The notes under the pieces are model-generated. The model saw only the letters and a program-made list of their open reading frames with translations, ran no database searches and had not been told where the DNA came from. Position numbers and translations under genes: made by a program. This document shows, piece by piece, positions 35,482 through 47,820 of a stretch of 64,000 bases of DNA; the stretch's first letter is position 1, and each line of letters opens with the position of its first letter. This stretch comes from Magicicada septendecula. Its lineage: Eukaryota > Arthropoda > Insecta > Hemiptera > Cicadidae. The stretch covers positions 22,338,620-22,402,619 of the forward strand of contig CM068373.1 in the NCBI GenBank assembly GCA_034769895.1, in the 5' to 3' direction.

Positions 35482-35703
35482 AGTGTAAAGTGATTATAGT
35501 GCGGAATACTTTATAGTTTATATTATTATTTGTGTTGACACATTAACTTGAATTATTGTACGAGTATAATCTTGTTGAACACCTTGTTGATTATAAACTG
35601 TTAATTGTGATAATTAAAACTAGTTGTTGGTGATTTCATAGGTGTCTTCTGTTTTCTTTTCCACTGTACCATGCGACGATCAGTGAAACAGTCGTAACAA
35701 TGT

Positions 35704-37601
35704 GTCAACCTCAATGAATTTACATTAAATCATTGGTGTTCTTACGTATTCTGTTTACGGGGTACGTCACTGCTCGCTTGTAAGTATCGGTGATAATCGA
35801 CGTTGTCAAGCAAACCTGGGATGACGCACGTAAGGAAGACATGTTGGATGTAATCCATCACTGAGACAGATGCAACCTGCTGCCGCTGAAAGCTGAACAC
35901 TGGTTGACAAATGGCGCAAAGTTGGTGTTGACAGCTCTAACATATATTTTATAAACATTTAATCCACGGCAAACGTGCTTCCAGTGACAAACGCCAGAAT
36001 ACAGTGAGATTAATTTTCTGTCTTATTCAAGTATCAAGATTAAATTGCATTAGACAAATATAGTATTTCATGACTTAAACGTACTGTATTTCCTTACCGC
36101 CTTCAATACTTACAATTTCCTTTTTAATCAGTAACACTAATTTTAAAACTATTATACTTTTATTAAAAATGTGTTGTCAAATTCAATAATTGAATAGGGG
36201 AAAAGTTGTTGTTGACAGCTCCAACATATATTTGGTGTAGCCATATGTTAGATATACAACATATTAAATATGGTTACGACTCTTTTTACATTTTTATTCC
36301 AAATTATCTTTTTAATTATAATAGTCATAAAGACAATAAGGACAAGGATGCTTAGAAAGAACAGGACTAGAGCGGATGTGTTGAAACAAGGGAAAGACTC
36401 AACAAATTTTGAAAATATAATAAAATTTTGGAAGGATAAAAGTTAAAAAGCACCAGTACCTGGTGATTACTTAATCATACGATAAATAATTGAAGACACG
36501 AGTTGAACACACGTTTTAAAAGTCGGTGATACAGGTACGCAAATGGGAAAGTATCTGTAGTTTGAATCATGGTTAAGAAAGCCATTGCTTAAGAAAGAAT
36601 GAACAAATGTGCATGAATTATAAAAGAATTACTTATGTATAATAACTGTGACATTGTTAAACTCATAAACTTGAAAGTATACACTGATGATTAAGAAAAA
36701 TATATAAAAATATTGTTTATATATAGGAAAAGAACTATATAGGGATAATAAAAATTACCCACAAATACTATAAGCACAGTGTTCGAATAGAGACAGTTTT
36801 GTAGATTCAGAGGAAACTTTTGTCTGTAAAAAGATAAGTATATTGTAGGTCGAAAGTAAGAATTTTGGATAAGTTAATCTAACTAAATAAATTAAGAATG
36901 GACTACAAAAGTAGCGGTTTTGAGAAAAGAAATTACATTTTGTTAATTCAGTAAAAACTCAGAAGGAAGACAGATGGCTTCCTGGCAATTTTATTTAATA
37001 TTTCAATCATGGAAGTTATAAGAGCCAGGTATTCTTATGGGTGCCAGCCCATATCAAAGCTATTACAATAATAATGACGGTAAAAATTGTAGCATTCATG
37101 GATTATTAACTATACTAGGAAGTAGTAAAAAATGCCTTAAACGTTTATGGCGAAATTAAAAATTAAAGCAGGGAAGTAAGGAGTAAAAAACGTAGGATAA
37201 ATTAAGAAGAATAAAACAAAAAATCACCAATTGGGATTCAAGGGGAACGAGAGTCATACAGTGTCGAAAGGATACATTTGAGATTCAAGGACTGAGGGAC
37301 GTAAGATTATTGAAATCCATGAGTTAAGCATCAAGTATAGGATAGGTAAAGTTGGAAAATGTTATAGTTCAAGGAGAAAGATAAATAAATTTATAGGTAA
37401 ACAAAACAGTACTTGAATTAACACAATTAAACCAATAGGTCTAAAGAAGAAAGGAACTGTAGTGCTTTTGATGTACTTAAACACAGACAAAGACTAAAAG
37501 GTTACCTGATGGACGTGAAATAAACTCTTGCAATGAAGACATGACTATAGATAAAAACTTTTCCCTTCCTAAAAGCAGAAGGTTACTGTATCGGCTCTAA
37601 C
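35704..37601. other. AT-rich non-coding DNA
   Basis: No recognised coding or element signature over ~1.9 kb. Confidence 0.4.
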
Positions 37602-37654
37602 AAGAATTTTCCCGAACAGAATTAACACTGTTGCACACCACTATATAAAAATTA

Positions 37655-37700
37655 TTCCGATTAACGCTTTCAAGCTTCACAGCTCATCGTCAGATCGGAA
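37655..37700 (-). ncRNA. Hammerhead ribozyme in the Penelope left terminus
   Basis: Minus strand: stem I UUCCGAU/AUCGGAA, CUGACGA, one unpaired U, stem II GAGCU/AGCUU-type with a GUGA loop, GAAA, short stem III (AGCGUU) and a UA cleavage site. The opposite terminus (39226-39265) has lost the end of stem II and the GAAA. Confidence 0.78.
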
Positions 37701-38004
37701 ATGAACAAACACATGTAAAAACAAACCCTTCACCCCCACCCCACCCCACCCTGCTCACACACAACAGGCTATAATTCAAATGCCCCTTCCCAACCTCTGA
37801 GCCCTGTCCCTCCATCTGGACAGTTACATATTTTTCTAGCAAATTCCTTGTGTTTGAGTGCTGTATATGTGTGTGTACATTCCTTTTAAACCTAACCGGC
37901 TTTCTCATTCACACTTGTTGGCCAGTCACACACCCTTATTTTAAAAACATCCAATTAGTCCTATGCAACTTAATTCTTAATCTTACCTATCTGTCCTCTA
38001 TCAT

Positions 38005-38598
38005 TTACTTTTTAATTATGTTATAAAATATTTCTTCATTATCAAATTTAATTTTAGTATTAATTAAATTGGTTAACCCTTTTTCTCTTTCTTTCAATAT
38101 TTCTAACTCCTCCCTAAGCTTCCTTTCAACTGTGTTATTTACTACTTTTACAATTTCGTAGTCTTCCAAAGGATTAACAAACTTATGGTTGTCTTCTATG
38201 AAATGTCTTGCATATAACGAATTCGTTGTTCTATTACCTTCTCCACGTTTGTGGTCAGACAACCTGCATACGAATTTCCGTCCTGTCTCACCTAGGTACA
38301 CTTTGCTGCAGTCTTTACATTTTAATTTATAAATTCCGCTTTTTTTAATTACTGGGATTTTTTCTATATTTTTATTCCTTATCTCATCAAATACCGTTTC
38401 ACATTTTTTAATAGCTATATCTACTCCGTATTTATTGAAACATTTTATAATTTTTCTAGTATGTGAACCTATGTATATCAATGACCCTGCATAATTCTTT
38501 TGTTCTGGTTCTATTTTAGCTTTTTGTATGTTAACACTTTTCATAATTTTATCCACTATATTGGTGTTATAGTTATTATTCCTTACAATTCCCTTTAT
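38005..38598 (-). pseudogene. Penelope-like element C-terminus with GIY-YIG endonuclease
   Basis: Reads S-G-I-Y-K-L-K-C-K-D-C, V-Y-L-G-E-T-G-R-K-F, C-R-L-S-D-H-K-R-G-E-G-N-R-T-T-N-S-L-Y-A-R-H and N-T-V-E-R-K-L-R-E-E-L. This is the GIY-YIG domain with the extra cysteine pair and catalytic R, H and N-type residues of canonical Penelope elements. The nuclease nicks target DNA for reverse-transcription priming. It is in a different frame from the RT part, shifted by one base at an A-run near 38598, but otherwise open. Confidence 0.88.
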
Positions 38599-39212
38599 CG
38601 TTTTAACTCCCTATCTTTTGATTCGGTCTCTTTTAAACACTTCTGAGCTCTGTAACAAAATGAATTGATTGCCGCCATTTTATATCTATATGGGTGGTAA
38701 GACTCTCTTGGTATAATTATATCAGAATACGACTCTTTCCTAAATATCCCAAACTGTAGTTTCTCATTATCTTTAATTTCTATGTTTATATCTAAGTAAT
38801 TTTTTTTCTTACCTCCTATCTTTTCTTTAAATTGTAAGTTTTTATCCTTATTATTTACCTTATTTATAAACTCATTTACTTCTTGTATGCTTCCTTCCCA
38901 AATTACTAATACATCGTCAAGGTATCTAGACCATAATTTTATATTGTCTTTATACTTAGTGGAACTTATTAATTGCTTTTCAAAATCATTCATGTATATT
39001 TCTGCAAGAATAGGGGATAATGAATATCCCATAGGTAATCCTTTTTTCTGTATTTAAAACTTGTTATTAAACCTAAAATAGTTCTGATTTACACATTCTT
39101 TAACTACTTCAATCAATTGCTTTTTATACCTGTATTCTCCCATATTATTATCGTTTATTAACTTAATAAATTTATTTACTGTGATATTGGTAAACATGTC
39201 CTTATCTCACAG
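38599..39212 (-). pseudogene. Penelope-like element reverse transcriptase, 5'-truncated
   Basis: Begins at D-M-F-T-N-I-T-V (RT motif A region, ~39208), Y-R-Y-K-K-Q, F-R-F-N-N-K-F, then a TAA. It continues L-P-M-G-Y-S-L-S-P-I-L-A (motif B), W-S-R-Y-L-D-D-V-L-V-I-W (motif C, catalytic D-D present) and Y-L-D-I-N-I. The N-terminal third is missing, and the RT runs straight into the inverted terminus. Confidence 0.85.
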
Positions 39213-39354
39213 AGAGGTGTTCATTTCCGATTTGACGATGAGCTGTGAAGCGCTAATCGGAATAATTTTTATATAGTGGTGTGCAACAGTGATAATTCTG
39301 TTCGTGATTTTAACCACTAACACAACTTTCTTCATTAAATAAAGAATTTTCCCG

Positions 39355-42300
39355 CTAATTGTGTACGAATGTACATCGCCATTCGTAAGGTAGAATATAG
39401 GTAACAGTCACACAATGTTGAGAGACACATCTGGTCGATACCCAAGGCCAAGGCTATAGTTGTCAAGCCTTAAAACATAAAAAAATATTAATAATATACA
39501 GTAATTACAGACTAACAACAATAAGTAATATCCATCATTACCAATTTTAAGAAAACCTCTATATCTTTTTTATCGACATTCTGGAGAATATCATGTTGAC
39601 ATGATACTCTTTTAATTAATAAGGATTTCGTTACTAAAATCTACTTTTGAGAATTGCAAAAGTAATTCTAATACTAATTGACTAAAAAATGCCTTACAAA
39701 AGCAGACCAGTGTACTTCATAACACCCTACCTTGACTTACGTCATATGCCACTTTTAAAATGTTATCTAGTATACATTACTGACACTTGGCCCAACGACA
39801 CAGTACAAACTACAAATTTGGTATGACTGGAAGAAGCAGAATCAGAATTGTAGAAATTAGCATCCGAGTTTAAAATTTTTTCCAAGTATGAAGTGAGAAT
39901 AACAGTATAACTGATTGGAAAATTATTCTTATTGTCATAGGAAGAAAGAAGGTATTATATAAGCAACTTACGTTTTTTTCTGTCTAATAACTATAACTGA
40001 ATCAGTAATTATACAAAGATCATGAGCCCGTAAAACCAAATTTTTGGAAAACGACAAAAACTGATTAGTAGACAAACGATGAAACAAAAATATTAATAAT
40101 TTTTTCTAATAAAGTATGGTTGAATTAAAGTTAAGACCAAAATCAAACACTAATTTACCTTTTTTGTTTCCTTTTAAACTTTTTTCGAATGAGTTCTCTT
40201 TGGACTCATGACGTTTTTATACTACACTGAACTGAGATATCAGTTAATTTATTAACATTGATAGCTCTTATTTTCATGTGCATTTTGTAAAGAAAAAAAC
40301 ATTGATACCAACAGCTTGAGTAGTTTAAAGTATTTTTCTTCAAAGGTGGCATATATTATGAAACCACAAAACATATTTTCTGTGATGATTTTTACCAATT
40401 ATTTAGTCAACAAAACAGTTCTGGAAAATACTGCTTCATTTATTAAATCTTTTGTGAACTCACAATTGCTAAAAAAATATCTTGTTGCAGTATTATTCTG
40501 ATTTTGGCCGCGGCAACCATCGGTGAAAATGTACAATTCTTTATGTTGTTCCTTACATAATATTTTTTAAGAAATTTATTTTAAAACCACAAATTTTATT
40601 TGAATTTTTATTAGCTATACCCTTCATAGTATACAAAAAAATATTTTTCACTTTTTAAATCACAAGCTAAGGATGCATTAACCCAAAGTTGGCGGAGGTA
40701 AAATACCTACTGCACTGGTAGTATTTCATATATTTATTTTCTTTAGCTCAATTTAATTTCTACATAAACACTAGCATTCTTTTCCCTTATACACAATGAA
40801 TGAAACTATAAAACCTATCACCTTCTATTTACTGTAATCAAACCACAGCTAACAAAATAGTAAAGAATACTTATAAGCAGAGATAATTCTTTAGGCTGTA
40901 ACAGCTGATTTTTGCTTTAGATTTCATATTATTGTAGCCAGGAAGTTTTAATAGGTTATTTTTGAAATTATCATGTGTCGCGTTATGATATTTTGTATAA
41001 AACATTCATCAGCCATGGACCCATGACCTCTTCAACCTAACTCTATTTTTAAAATGGAATATTTTCCTATAGAGACATGCAACCCATGCCTTTGTCATAC
41101 AAAATGATGTGTCTAGGGATATAATAATATTACATTAATAAAATAATTTTTAGAAAAAATGTGACTCATGACCTTTTCATAATAACTGATTCAACTATGT
41201 TTGTACTTTCATGTGTAAGTCTACAGTAACACACATCCTGTTTTTACTTAATCTTACATGTAATCCACGGAGTCTTAAGCCAATTAGGTTACGCGTCTAT
41301 AGGCTATATAATCTACGGAGTCTTTCTGTGTAATGTTTGTAGTCTGTTTGTACTTCTGTAGTGAGAACTACAGTACATTGAACATTAATTGAGTCTGTCA
41401 GCCAGTGACTGTACTTATTGTACAGTCTGGGTATGTTGCTTAGGGGTTGGCATTCCTTTTAGAGACTGTATTGTAGATTAATTCACAGAAGACGGATCGT
41501 TCAGACAAACGCGTTTGGAGGGATCGCGGTTAACCTCTGAAACCTCCATACCGCACTATTTCCGCTACACGACTAGGCCTAAACCACATACTACAGACTA
41601 CCTATCACAGACCCATCACGATGAAATAATAGGAAAACAAAAACGACTTTTTCCTATGTCTTTAAACGTCTTAAACAACTAAATACTATGTCTTAATATA
41701 CAGTAAATTAGATATTAAACAATTTTCAAAATGTTGTACTAATATTTCAGTTTACCGGTATTCAAATGAAACAACAGTGAGTAAAATAAAAATGTTTTAT
41801 TTCATCAAATTAAGCACAAACCACTTTCTAATTACCAAAATTACTATAACGTTTACTCAGTTTATGATAGGTGCTCAGTAAAAACTAAAAACAAAATAAA
41901 ATGCAACATTAAACACATACACAAAAACACTAAAGAAAAAATTTACCTACTCTCTATGAATTTGTAAAATTATTTTCAATGACAAAAATCTAAATAATGT
42001 ATTTCAAAAAGCTTTAGTATGAAATAATTTTTGTTTCCGAAATGAGTAATAGAATTGATTTTGAGTACTAAATATGAAATGTGCAAACATATAAACAGGA
42101 ACACATGTCAGTAAGAAAAATCTATATAAGTATATTATACAAAGCTCCATCTTTTACCGATTTCAATAACGTACATATTAGTAAGTCTCGTTCAAAAATG
42201 ATCAATAACAAAACTAATTTAGTAGATAAAAATTATATATATGATATGCTGTCATTATGCGATGATAGGCAATTATATTTTTAATAACTTTGTTAGTTTG

Positions 42301-44386
42301 TTTGCCCATTTCCCATTTCGGAAAATTTCTCATTTGATACGTTCATATCTTCAAAGTCATTAGTTGACTCTTTCTTTATGCTTCTTGCTGAGCCGGGTTA
42401 CGTAAATGTTGATTTACGTATATTATTATTAGTCTGCGAATCACTATGTTTTAGGCATCACTTTATATACTTATGCATAGTATATCTACAGTTTATATAG
42501 ACACATAGCAGTAATAGTTCTGATTGAAATAAATACGTGATTATATTTGACTAGAAATGTGAGTTAATCTTAACGTGAAATCCAAACATAGGTGTTTACT
42601 ATAACCTACATTACCGTTTAAGCAATTTTAATAGGGTAATAACAAACTCTTTCAAGAGGTAGAGTGCGTAGTGTGTATGAGGTGGAATACAAACACATAC
42701 AAAAACGATTGTGTGTAATTTTAATAAAAAACGACGCCAGGGGAAATGTGTTGCCGCGCGTTAAACGAATAGAGTAGTCATGCTCGGATTGTGGTGGTAG
42801 ATAGTTTTAATGGAATAGAAATCTGTGTAATTATATTGAGACATCCTACATAAATTTACACCTCACCTACCTTTTTAAAAATATTTGCCAAATAAATTTA
42901 TAATTTCCTTTATTTTACTCGGAATTTTGCATGATCGGTAATGTCTACATAAATTTAAGCAGAGATTTTAATTAAATGCACGGTAGAAACACATACAAAA
43001 AAACGTTTTAGAAATATACTGTCAAATATTTCAAAATTAGAGATGAAATTCCATGTTTTTACCAACTCGTAAACTTTAAAATTATCAGTATTTCAAAGTG
43101 TTGCGTTCCTTCTTACCTTTACGTCATAAAACAATATAAAATTACAATGTTGCCAAACTATATATTTTTAATTACTTTATTTTTATTCAGCACGTGACTT
43201 TGTTGGAGCTCAATTTACTTTTTTTCGCAAAAAACGTTAAGTTTAAAGTACTGTATGTCTACTCATCCGAACCGATTATCACAACTGGGATTATCGCGTT
43301 CGTGAGAGTCAAATACGTGTCAAACAACGCGGATAAACAAATTTACTTCTCTACAAACGCAATAACGAGTTTTATATATGAAACACGGGTTATAAGAGTT
43401 TTATATATACGTGTGCGCGCGTAGGCGTGTGTATGTGTGGTGCATAATAAAATCAACTTATACTTACATGTGTAGACCTATACATAACTAGAACTGCCAA
43501 TCCAGATATTGTCATTCCAAATTAACTTGGATTTACTACACGACATTGTGTGGTTAAGAGAAAAGCCACTTCACTGCTGATAAGGGTTAAATGTCAAACA
43601 TCCCCATTCCTGTCCATCTTTGTGAGGGAAACCTCAATCCAATGAGACATTTAAAATAACTGGCTTCATTTAGAAAACAATTTGTATTAAATTTGTATAA
43701 GTTGTTGTTTGGAGAGGTTTTAATTTTATTTTAAAATCTAGCGTGATTTCTATAGCATCCTGTTAAACCAATTCACGAATGTCAAAAACGCACGAATGGT
43801 ACCATCCACGCATTCGCCAGTAGAAAAGTCAAATAAATTATTTTCAAAATGTGTTTTTCCTATGATTAATTGTGGTGAACAGTGCTTCCCCCCATGATTA
43901 TTTAACTAGTTATAGTCATAATGTTTCGTCAGTTATGTAACATGTTATATACTTTTTTCTATTGTTCTACCACACTGTTATGTAGTTTTATTTATTCTAT
44001 CACCTCACAATCCAGTTTCCAAATCCAGTATCAGAGAGACAATATTCCATATAGGTGACAGGAACAAATTAAAAATTTAACTTTCTGTGATAATTTTCAA
44101 ATGTTGAGCAGCAAGGAGTGTTCATTACGAATAATGTGTCTTAACTAGTGTACATTTGTTAGCCCTTTTGATTTGTCCAACATGCAGTCAGTAGGTGATT
44201 AACGTATACAGCCTTTCTATTTATCTTGACAGATATCATTACCCGCTGCAAGTAAAATGCAGTTTTAATATATTCTTAAATGCTAGATAAATAACGTCTT
44301 TGTTTATTCATATTTTGACAGACGTTAAACGTGTGCATAATTTATTATTATACATATTGTGTTGTGGTCTCCAAGTTGCATATAAC
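39355..44386. other. 5 kb of AT-rich DNA without recognised features
   Basis: Only short frames without domains. TCTACGGAGTCTT occurs near 41260 and 41320. A GTGCGCGCG purine-pyrimidine run lies at ~43415. Nothing else identified. Confidence 0.4.
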
Positions 44387-44479
44387 TAATTATAGTTAAT
44401 ATTAGTTGTTAAAATCAATGAAGTTACAAGGAGGAGCACCAGTGTACCCGGATACACGAGGTAATATTAACTATAATTA
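44387..44479. repeat. 93-bp element-like unit with 18-bp perfect inverted ends
   Basis: TAATTATAGTTAATATTA at 44387-44404 and its exact complement at 44462-44479, enclosing ~57 bp. Could be a tiny MITE or a stem-loop. Confidence 0.55.
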
Positions 44480-44496
44480 ATTTATTGTTGAAACGA

Positions 44497-45160
44497 TGTA
44501 ATGTTCTCGAACAATGGAGAGTGTTGTTCTACATATTTCCCTGCCAGCCGAGCAGGTGTGTCCTTCTGCCAAGCCCGCATTCAAGTATTCTCTAGAGTTT
44601 TCTCTAGAGCTTGTTAAGGACGCATATTACGGGTCAGTCTGGAACGCTGCAGGATATAAATCGGTAAAAACTGCCGCTTCGAAGTTAGTTTATGTTGGGC
44701 GATTTTCAAGTGATATCAAGCGGTTTTTGTGTTATAAAAATTAGGGCGGAATTATTTATACTGACATGATTATTGGGTTTGAACAAATTTAACTAGAATA
44801 ATCTTGTTAAATAACTTGTTGGTTACGAACTGCTGTTTGTGATTATTTAAAGCTGGTGAATAGTGACTTCATTGGTGTCTGTATTTTTTTCCCACTGTAC
44901 AATACGTGGTGTCAGAAATATTTTAAAGTAGAAACAGTGCAGTGTAAGTGGTAATTGACAAAAAAAGGTGGATACCAGTCAGATGATAGAATCATTCCAT
45001 GCACTGATACGGCAAACAAAGGAACAACAAGAAGCCGAACGAGGACAGAAGGAGTAAAGGAAACGCGCCGACAGGAAGCACAAGAAGCAGTAAAACAACA
45101 TGACTGAAAACGTAAGCGTGAAAATGAAACACCAGAGAGCAGGAAGAAAGAAGAATTAAG
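44497..45160 (+). mobile_element. Gypsy-like LTR with leader and start of gag
   Basis: LTR (TGTAATG start, GTATTCTCTAGAG, AAGGACGCATATTA, ..CCACTGTACAATACG) running to ~44910, a leader, then an ATG at 44981 opening M-I-E-S-F-H-A-L-I-R-Q-T-K-E-Q-Q. A matching M-V-E-A-F-Q-A-L start lies at 50193 behind the same LTR, which supports this as gag. A stop follows after ~25 codons and the Harbinger remnant interrupts at 45161. Confidence 0.62.
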
Positions 45161-45853
45161 GCCCTCCGCACACGGGGCAACAGGCGATGACGGCAATGCA
45201 GGCGATATAATTGATAAAGGCGATGTGAGTGAACTGACCAGCAGGGCATCCTCTCACGGAGCGGTAGTAAGTGTCTCAAATCGTGTCTTCCAACGAGAGA
45301 AGTTTTTGAAGAAGTCCTATATCATTTTTCAGTACGACGAGTGAGTCGAGTGACGAAGAACTTTTACACCGATACATAAGATCCCGACGAAGAAGAAAGC
45401 GTATGAAGTATTGGGTTCATCCCTACATTGAGAAGAATTTGCACTGCAGGCTGTTTGTAAACTGCAAACCAATGAACTGCAAGAAAATTACGCCAAATTT
45501 CTAGCATTCTATAGAATGTCAAAGCAATCATGCACTGTATTTGCTGAAATTATACCCCTGCTTTTCATCTTGAATACTCCGTGAGAGTAAAATCATATAA
45601 AACACGGTGTTTTTCCACTGCACCCACGAACATAACATTGAACGCCTCCAGGCAATATAGGCAACGCGATGCGGTAGCGACCTAAATTGCAGGTTGACCG
45701 AGTTGCCCAGACCACGTACATCGACTATGTCGCCTACAGATTGCTTTCACATTGCTCCGTTGGTGGGTCCCCACTTCTTTACATAGGAAGTGGCGGGAAT
45801 GGGATATCGAATTGCTATTGAACCGCTTAGCTGTTTCCCCGTGTGCGGTGGGC
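45161..45853 (+). mobile_element. Harbinger-like DNA transposon remnant with terminal inverted repeats
   Basis: Ends GCCCTCCGCACACGGGGCAA and the complement of GCCCACCGCACACGGGGAAA, differing at few positions. Inside (45340-45570) frames encode Y-W-V-H-P-Y-I-E-K-N-L and, shifted, L-Q-E-N-Y-A-K-F-L-A-F-Y-R-M-S-K, the N-terminal signature of Harbinger (HARBI1-type) transposases. The catalytic nuclease part is deleted. A clean 3-bp target duplication was not seen. Confidence 0.68.
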
Positions 45854-46040
45854 AAAGCAAACGACGTTAAGACGTTCGTACAAGAGGATACCACTGGAAA
45901 ATTTGTCCTGTTACGACGTGAGCTGAACAAACAAGTTGACTTACAAAATACAAATCTGAAATACAAAAATCTGTGTTAACCTTGAAAAGAAATTTGACAA
46001 GATTAGAAGATTCTATTACAAATTCAATAAAACAAAGTAA
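45854..46040 (+). other. Short open frame after the Harbinger end
   Basis: Open to 45979 with a coil-like L-R-R-E-L-N-K-Q-V-D-L-Q composition. It could be the continuation of the interrupted gag or the upstream part of the LINE that follows. Unresolved. Confidence 0.3.
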
Positions 46041-46545
46041 AAAGAAAGTCGAACATTTAGTAAAATAATTATCATAATAAATAAAGCAGTTTTATTAGGC
46101 CCACTATAAACTTCGGAAGGCTGGAAATTAAGAAGTAATGACGAAATATATCAAAGTATAGAAAATTTAAAAGAACCAATGAGAAAAAGAAGACTATTTT
46201 TTTTTTTGGACAGTTATATAGAATGGACGACAATAGGTAGACAATAAAATATCTGTGAGGGAAGAAGTCAACATCAAGTTAGATTAAAAAAGTACAAAAT
46301 GATTTAGAAAAAATAATATACATGTAGAAGAACCAATTGAAGGAGAAGTTTTTCGGACAAAAATGTTAAAAATGGAGGGATTCCAGGGTAGGAGAGAGAA
46401 AAAAGCAGGTTCAAAGTGGGCTGAAGACAGGAAGAAGAGACACAGTGAAAAGATAAAGAAATATTGGAAAAAAGGAAAGAACAAAGAGTAAAGAATTGAA
46501 ATTGGCATGTGGTCCTTAGATGGCAGATACGAAGAAAAAAAAAGC
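46041..46545 (+). pseudogene. LINE C-terminal domain remnant
   Basis: Shifted frames give E-G-W-K-L-R-S-N-D-E-I-Y-Q-S-I-E-N-L, M-R-K-R-R-L-F-F, M-L-K-M-E-G-F-Q-G-R and K-W-A-E-D-R-K-K-R-H-S-E-K-x-K-K-Y-W. The same domain is on the minus strand at 61600-62150. Ends in an A-rich tail near 46540. Confidence 0.65.
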
Positions 46546-46859
46546 AGTTTATATTGACTTGGAAGTCAGTTTAAGTTGGGCGATTTGTCAACTGATATCA
46601 AGTGGATGTTGTGTTATATCAAGTTGTAATTAGTGTTGGGCCAATAGCTATTAGTAAAAATCACAAAGCAGATGGAAAAGATTATTACAGTAATTTTCTA
46701 AAAAATAGGGTCACATAAGATAAGTGTTGAAATACTCGGTGCAAAGTTAATACTGATCTACTGGGGCGTAAACAACCAAATTAAAAGCGTTTCCTTGGTA
46801 TATTTATTTGTACACTGTGTTTTCAAGCAAATTTACTCAAACTCGTAGTAACATCGTTG

Positions 46860-46883
46860 TAGCGTGGAACAATTTCCACGCTA
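46860..46883. repeat. Perfect hairpin, 10-bp arms, 4-nt loop
   Basis: TAGCGTGGAA - CAAT - TTCCACGCTA. Confidence 0.75.
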
Positions 46884-46884
46884 T

Positions 46885-47225
46885 ATTATTGTAATATTTC
46901 AGGACACTCTCAAAATTTATGATAAATTTAAAACAAAAGTGGAGCAGAAAACACGAGCAGGGGTTGAGTATATACTCAGTATATTATGACATAAATTATG
47001 ACGCACTGTAACAGAGAGAACGTGACATCAGGGCACTGCCTGCACTCATTAATCTTTACAAAGAATTTTACAGCTACCCACTCACTCTCTCTCTCCCCGG
47101 CCTTTTATTTTTCTCTTTCTCTCTTCCCGCTCTGTTTGCAAGCGTATACGTCAGTTCTAACGGCAAGAAATCTCTGAAGGAAACATGCAACACATAGCAA
47201 AGGGATCGAAAAGAATCTAACGTAA
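46885..47225 (+). repeat. Dispersed ~0.35-0.45 kb repeat, copy A
   Basis: Shares with 56595-57060, same orientation: AATATTTCAGGACA, CTCAGTATATTATGA, CTCATTAATCTTTAC, a CT-rich core and CAAGCGTATAC. The CT core is short here and expanded in copy B. Confidence 0.75.
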
Positions 47226-47462
47226 ATTAAAAACTGTATTGTTGACAAAACGTTTTGACTAATTTAGTTATTTATATATATATATCAAGCGCAATAAATA
47301 GGAAGGTATTAACAAATTTTGAGAAAAATATTGTACTTAACTGAATTTTTGTATTTTACGTAGCACATCAATAGTTCTTGCAGAGTTTCTATATTATGAA
47401 TACTTCTTCAAATAATAAATACTTCTACAAGTAAAATTTTTGAATTATATTATTGTATTCTC

Positions 47463-47505
47463 ACCTCACGCACTTTTCACAGACTTATTCTGTATCCTCA
47501 GAAGT
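47463..47505 (-). ncRNA. Hammerhead-like motif, H17 = G
   Basis: CUGAGGA, perfect 5-bp stem II ACAGA/UCUGU, GAAA and 4-bp stem I ACUU/AGGU. The cleavage base is G (UG), so probably inactive. Confidence 0.5.
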
Positions 47506-47777
47506 TTTTATATTAGATAACGGACAATCGATTTTAGTTCAATTTAAATTATTATGAAATACCGAATAACCAATTTGTATTTAATATAAATCAAATTAAT
47601 TTAAATATAATTAAAATTATTTTAAATATACTTAAATACAATTTAAAATAATTTAAATACACTTAAATTAAATTTAAATTAATTTAAATATACTTCCATA
47701 AAATTTAAATAAAAATAAAAATTGATTATTCGTTAATATGTGTAATAATCAATTGATTATTCGTTGATGATATAAAA

Positions 47778-47820
47778 ACCTCTGAAGATACAGAATAATT
47801 CTTCAAAACGTGCGTGAGAT
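47778..47820 (+). ncRNA. Hammerhead-like motif, degenerate
   Basis: CUGAAGA, stem II AGAAU/AUUCU, then CAAA instead of GAAA, stem III ACG-UG-CGU and G at the cleavage position. Partner of 47463-47505. Confidence 0.45.

Larger units (their letters stand above)
32530..35699 (+). repeat. Solo LTR of a Gypsy-like family, split by a 2.6 kb insertion
   Basis: Starts TGTTACG and ends CGTAACA, flanked by ATGT at 32526-32529 and 35700-35703. The left half (32530-32843) has GTATTCTCTAGA and AAGGACGCATATTA, shared with 44497-44900. The right half (35482-35699) has GTGATTAT..TGCGG, CTGTTAATTGTGATAATTAA and CCACTGTACCAT..GACGATCAGTG, shared with 49900-50105, 50318-50465, 59541-60023 and 58896-59377. Without the insert the LTR is about 526 bp. 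Confidence 0.72.
37615..39341 (-). mobile_element. Penelope-like element with inverted hammerhead termini and 13-bp target duplication
   Basis: Flanked by AAGAATTTTCCCG at 37602-37614 and 39342-39354. Inverted termini 37615-37706 and 39218-39304 share TTGCACACCACTATATAAAAATTATTCCGATTA-type sequence, and the right side carries an extra ~37 bp extension containing TTAGTGGTTAAA in reverse. Between them are RT and GIY-YIG coding remnants on the minus strand, 5'-truncated. Long duplications, inverted pseudo-LTRs and an asymmetric extension are typical of Penelope-like elements. Confidence 0.88.
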
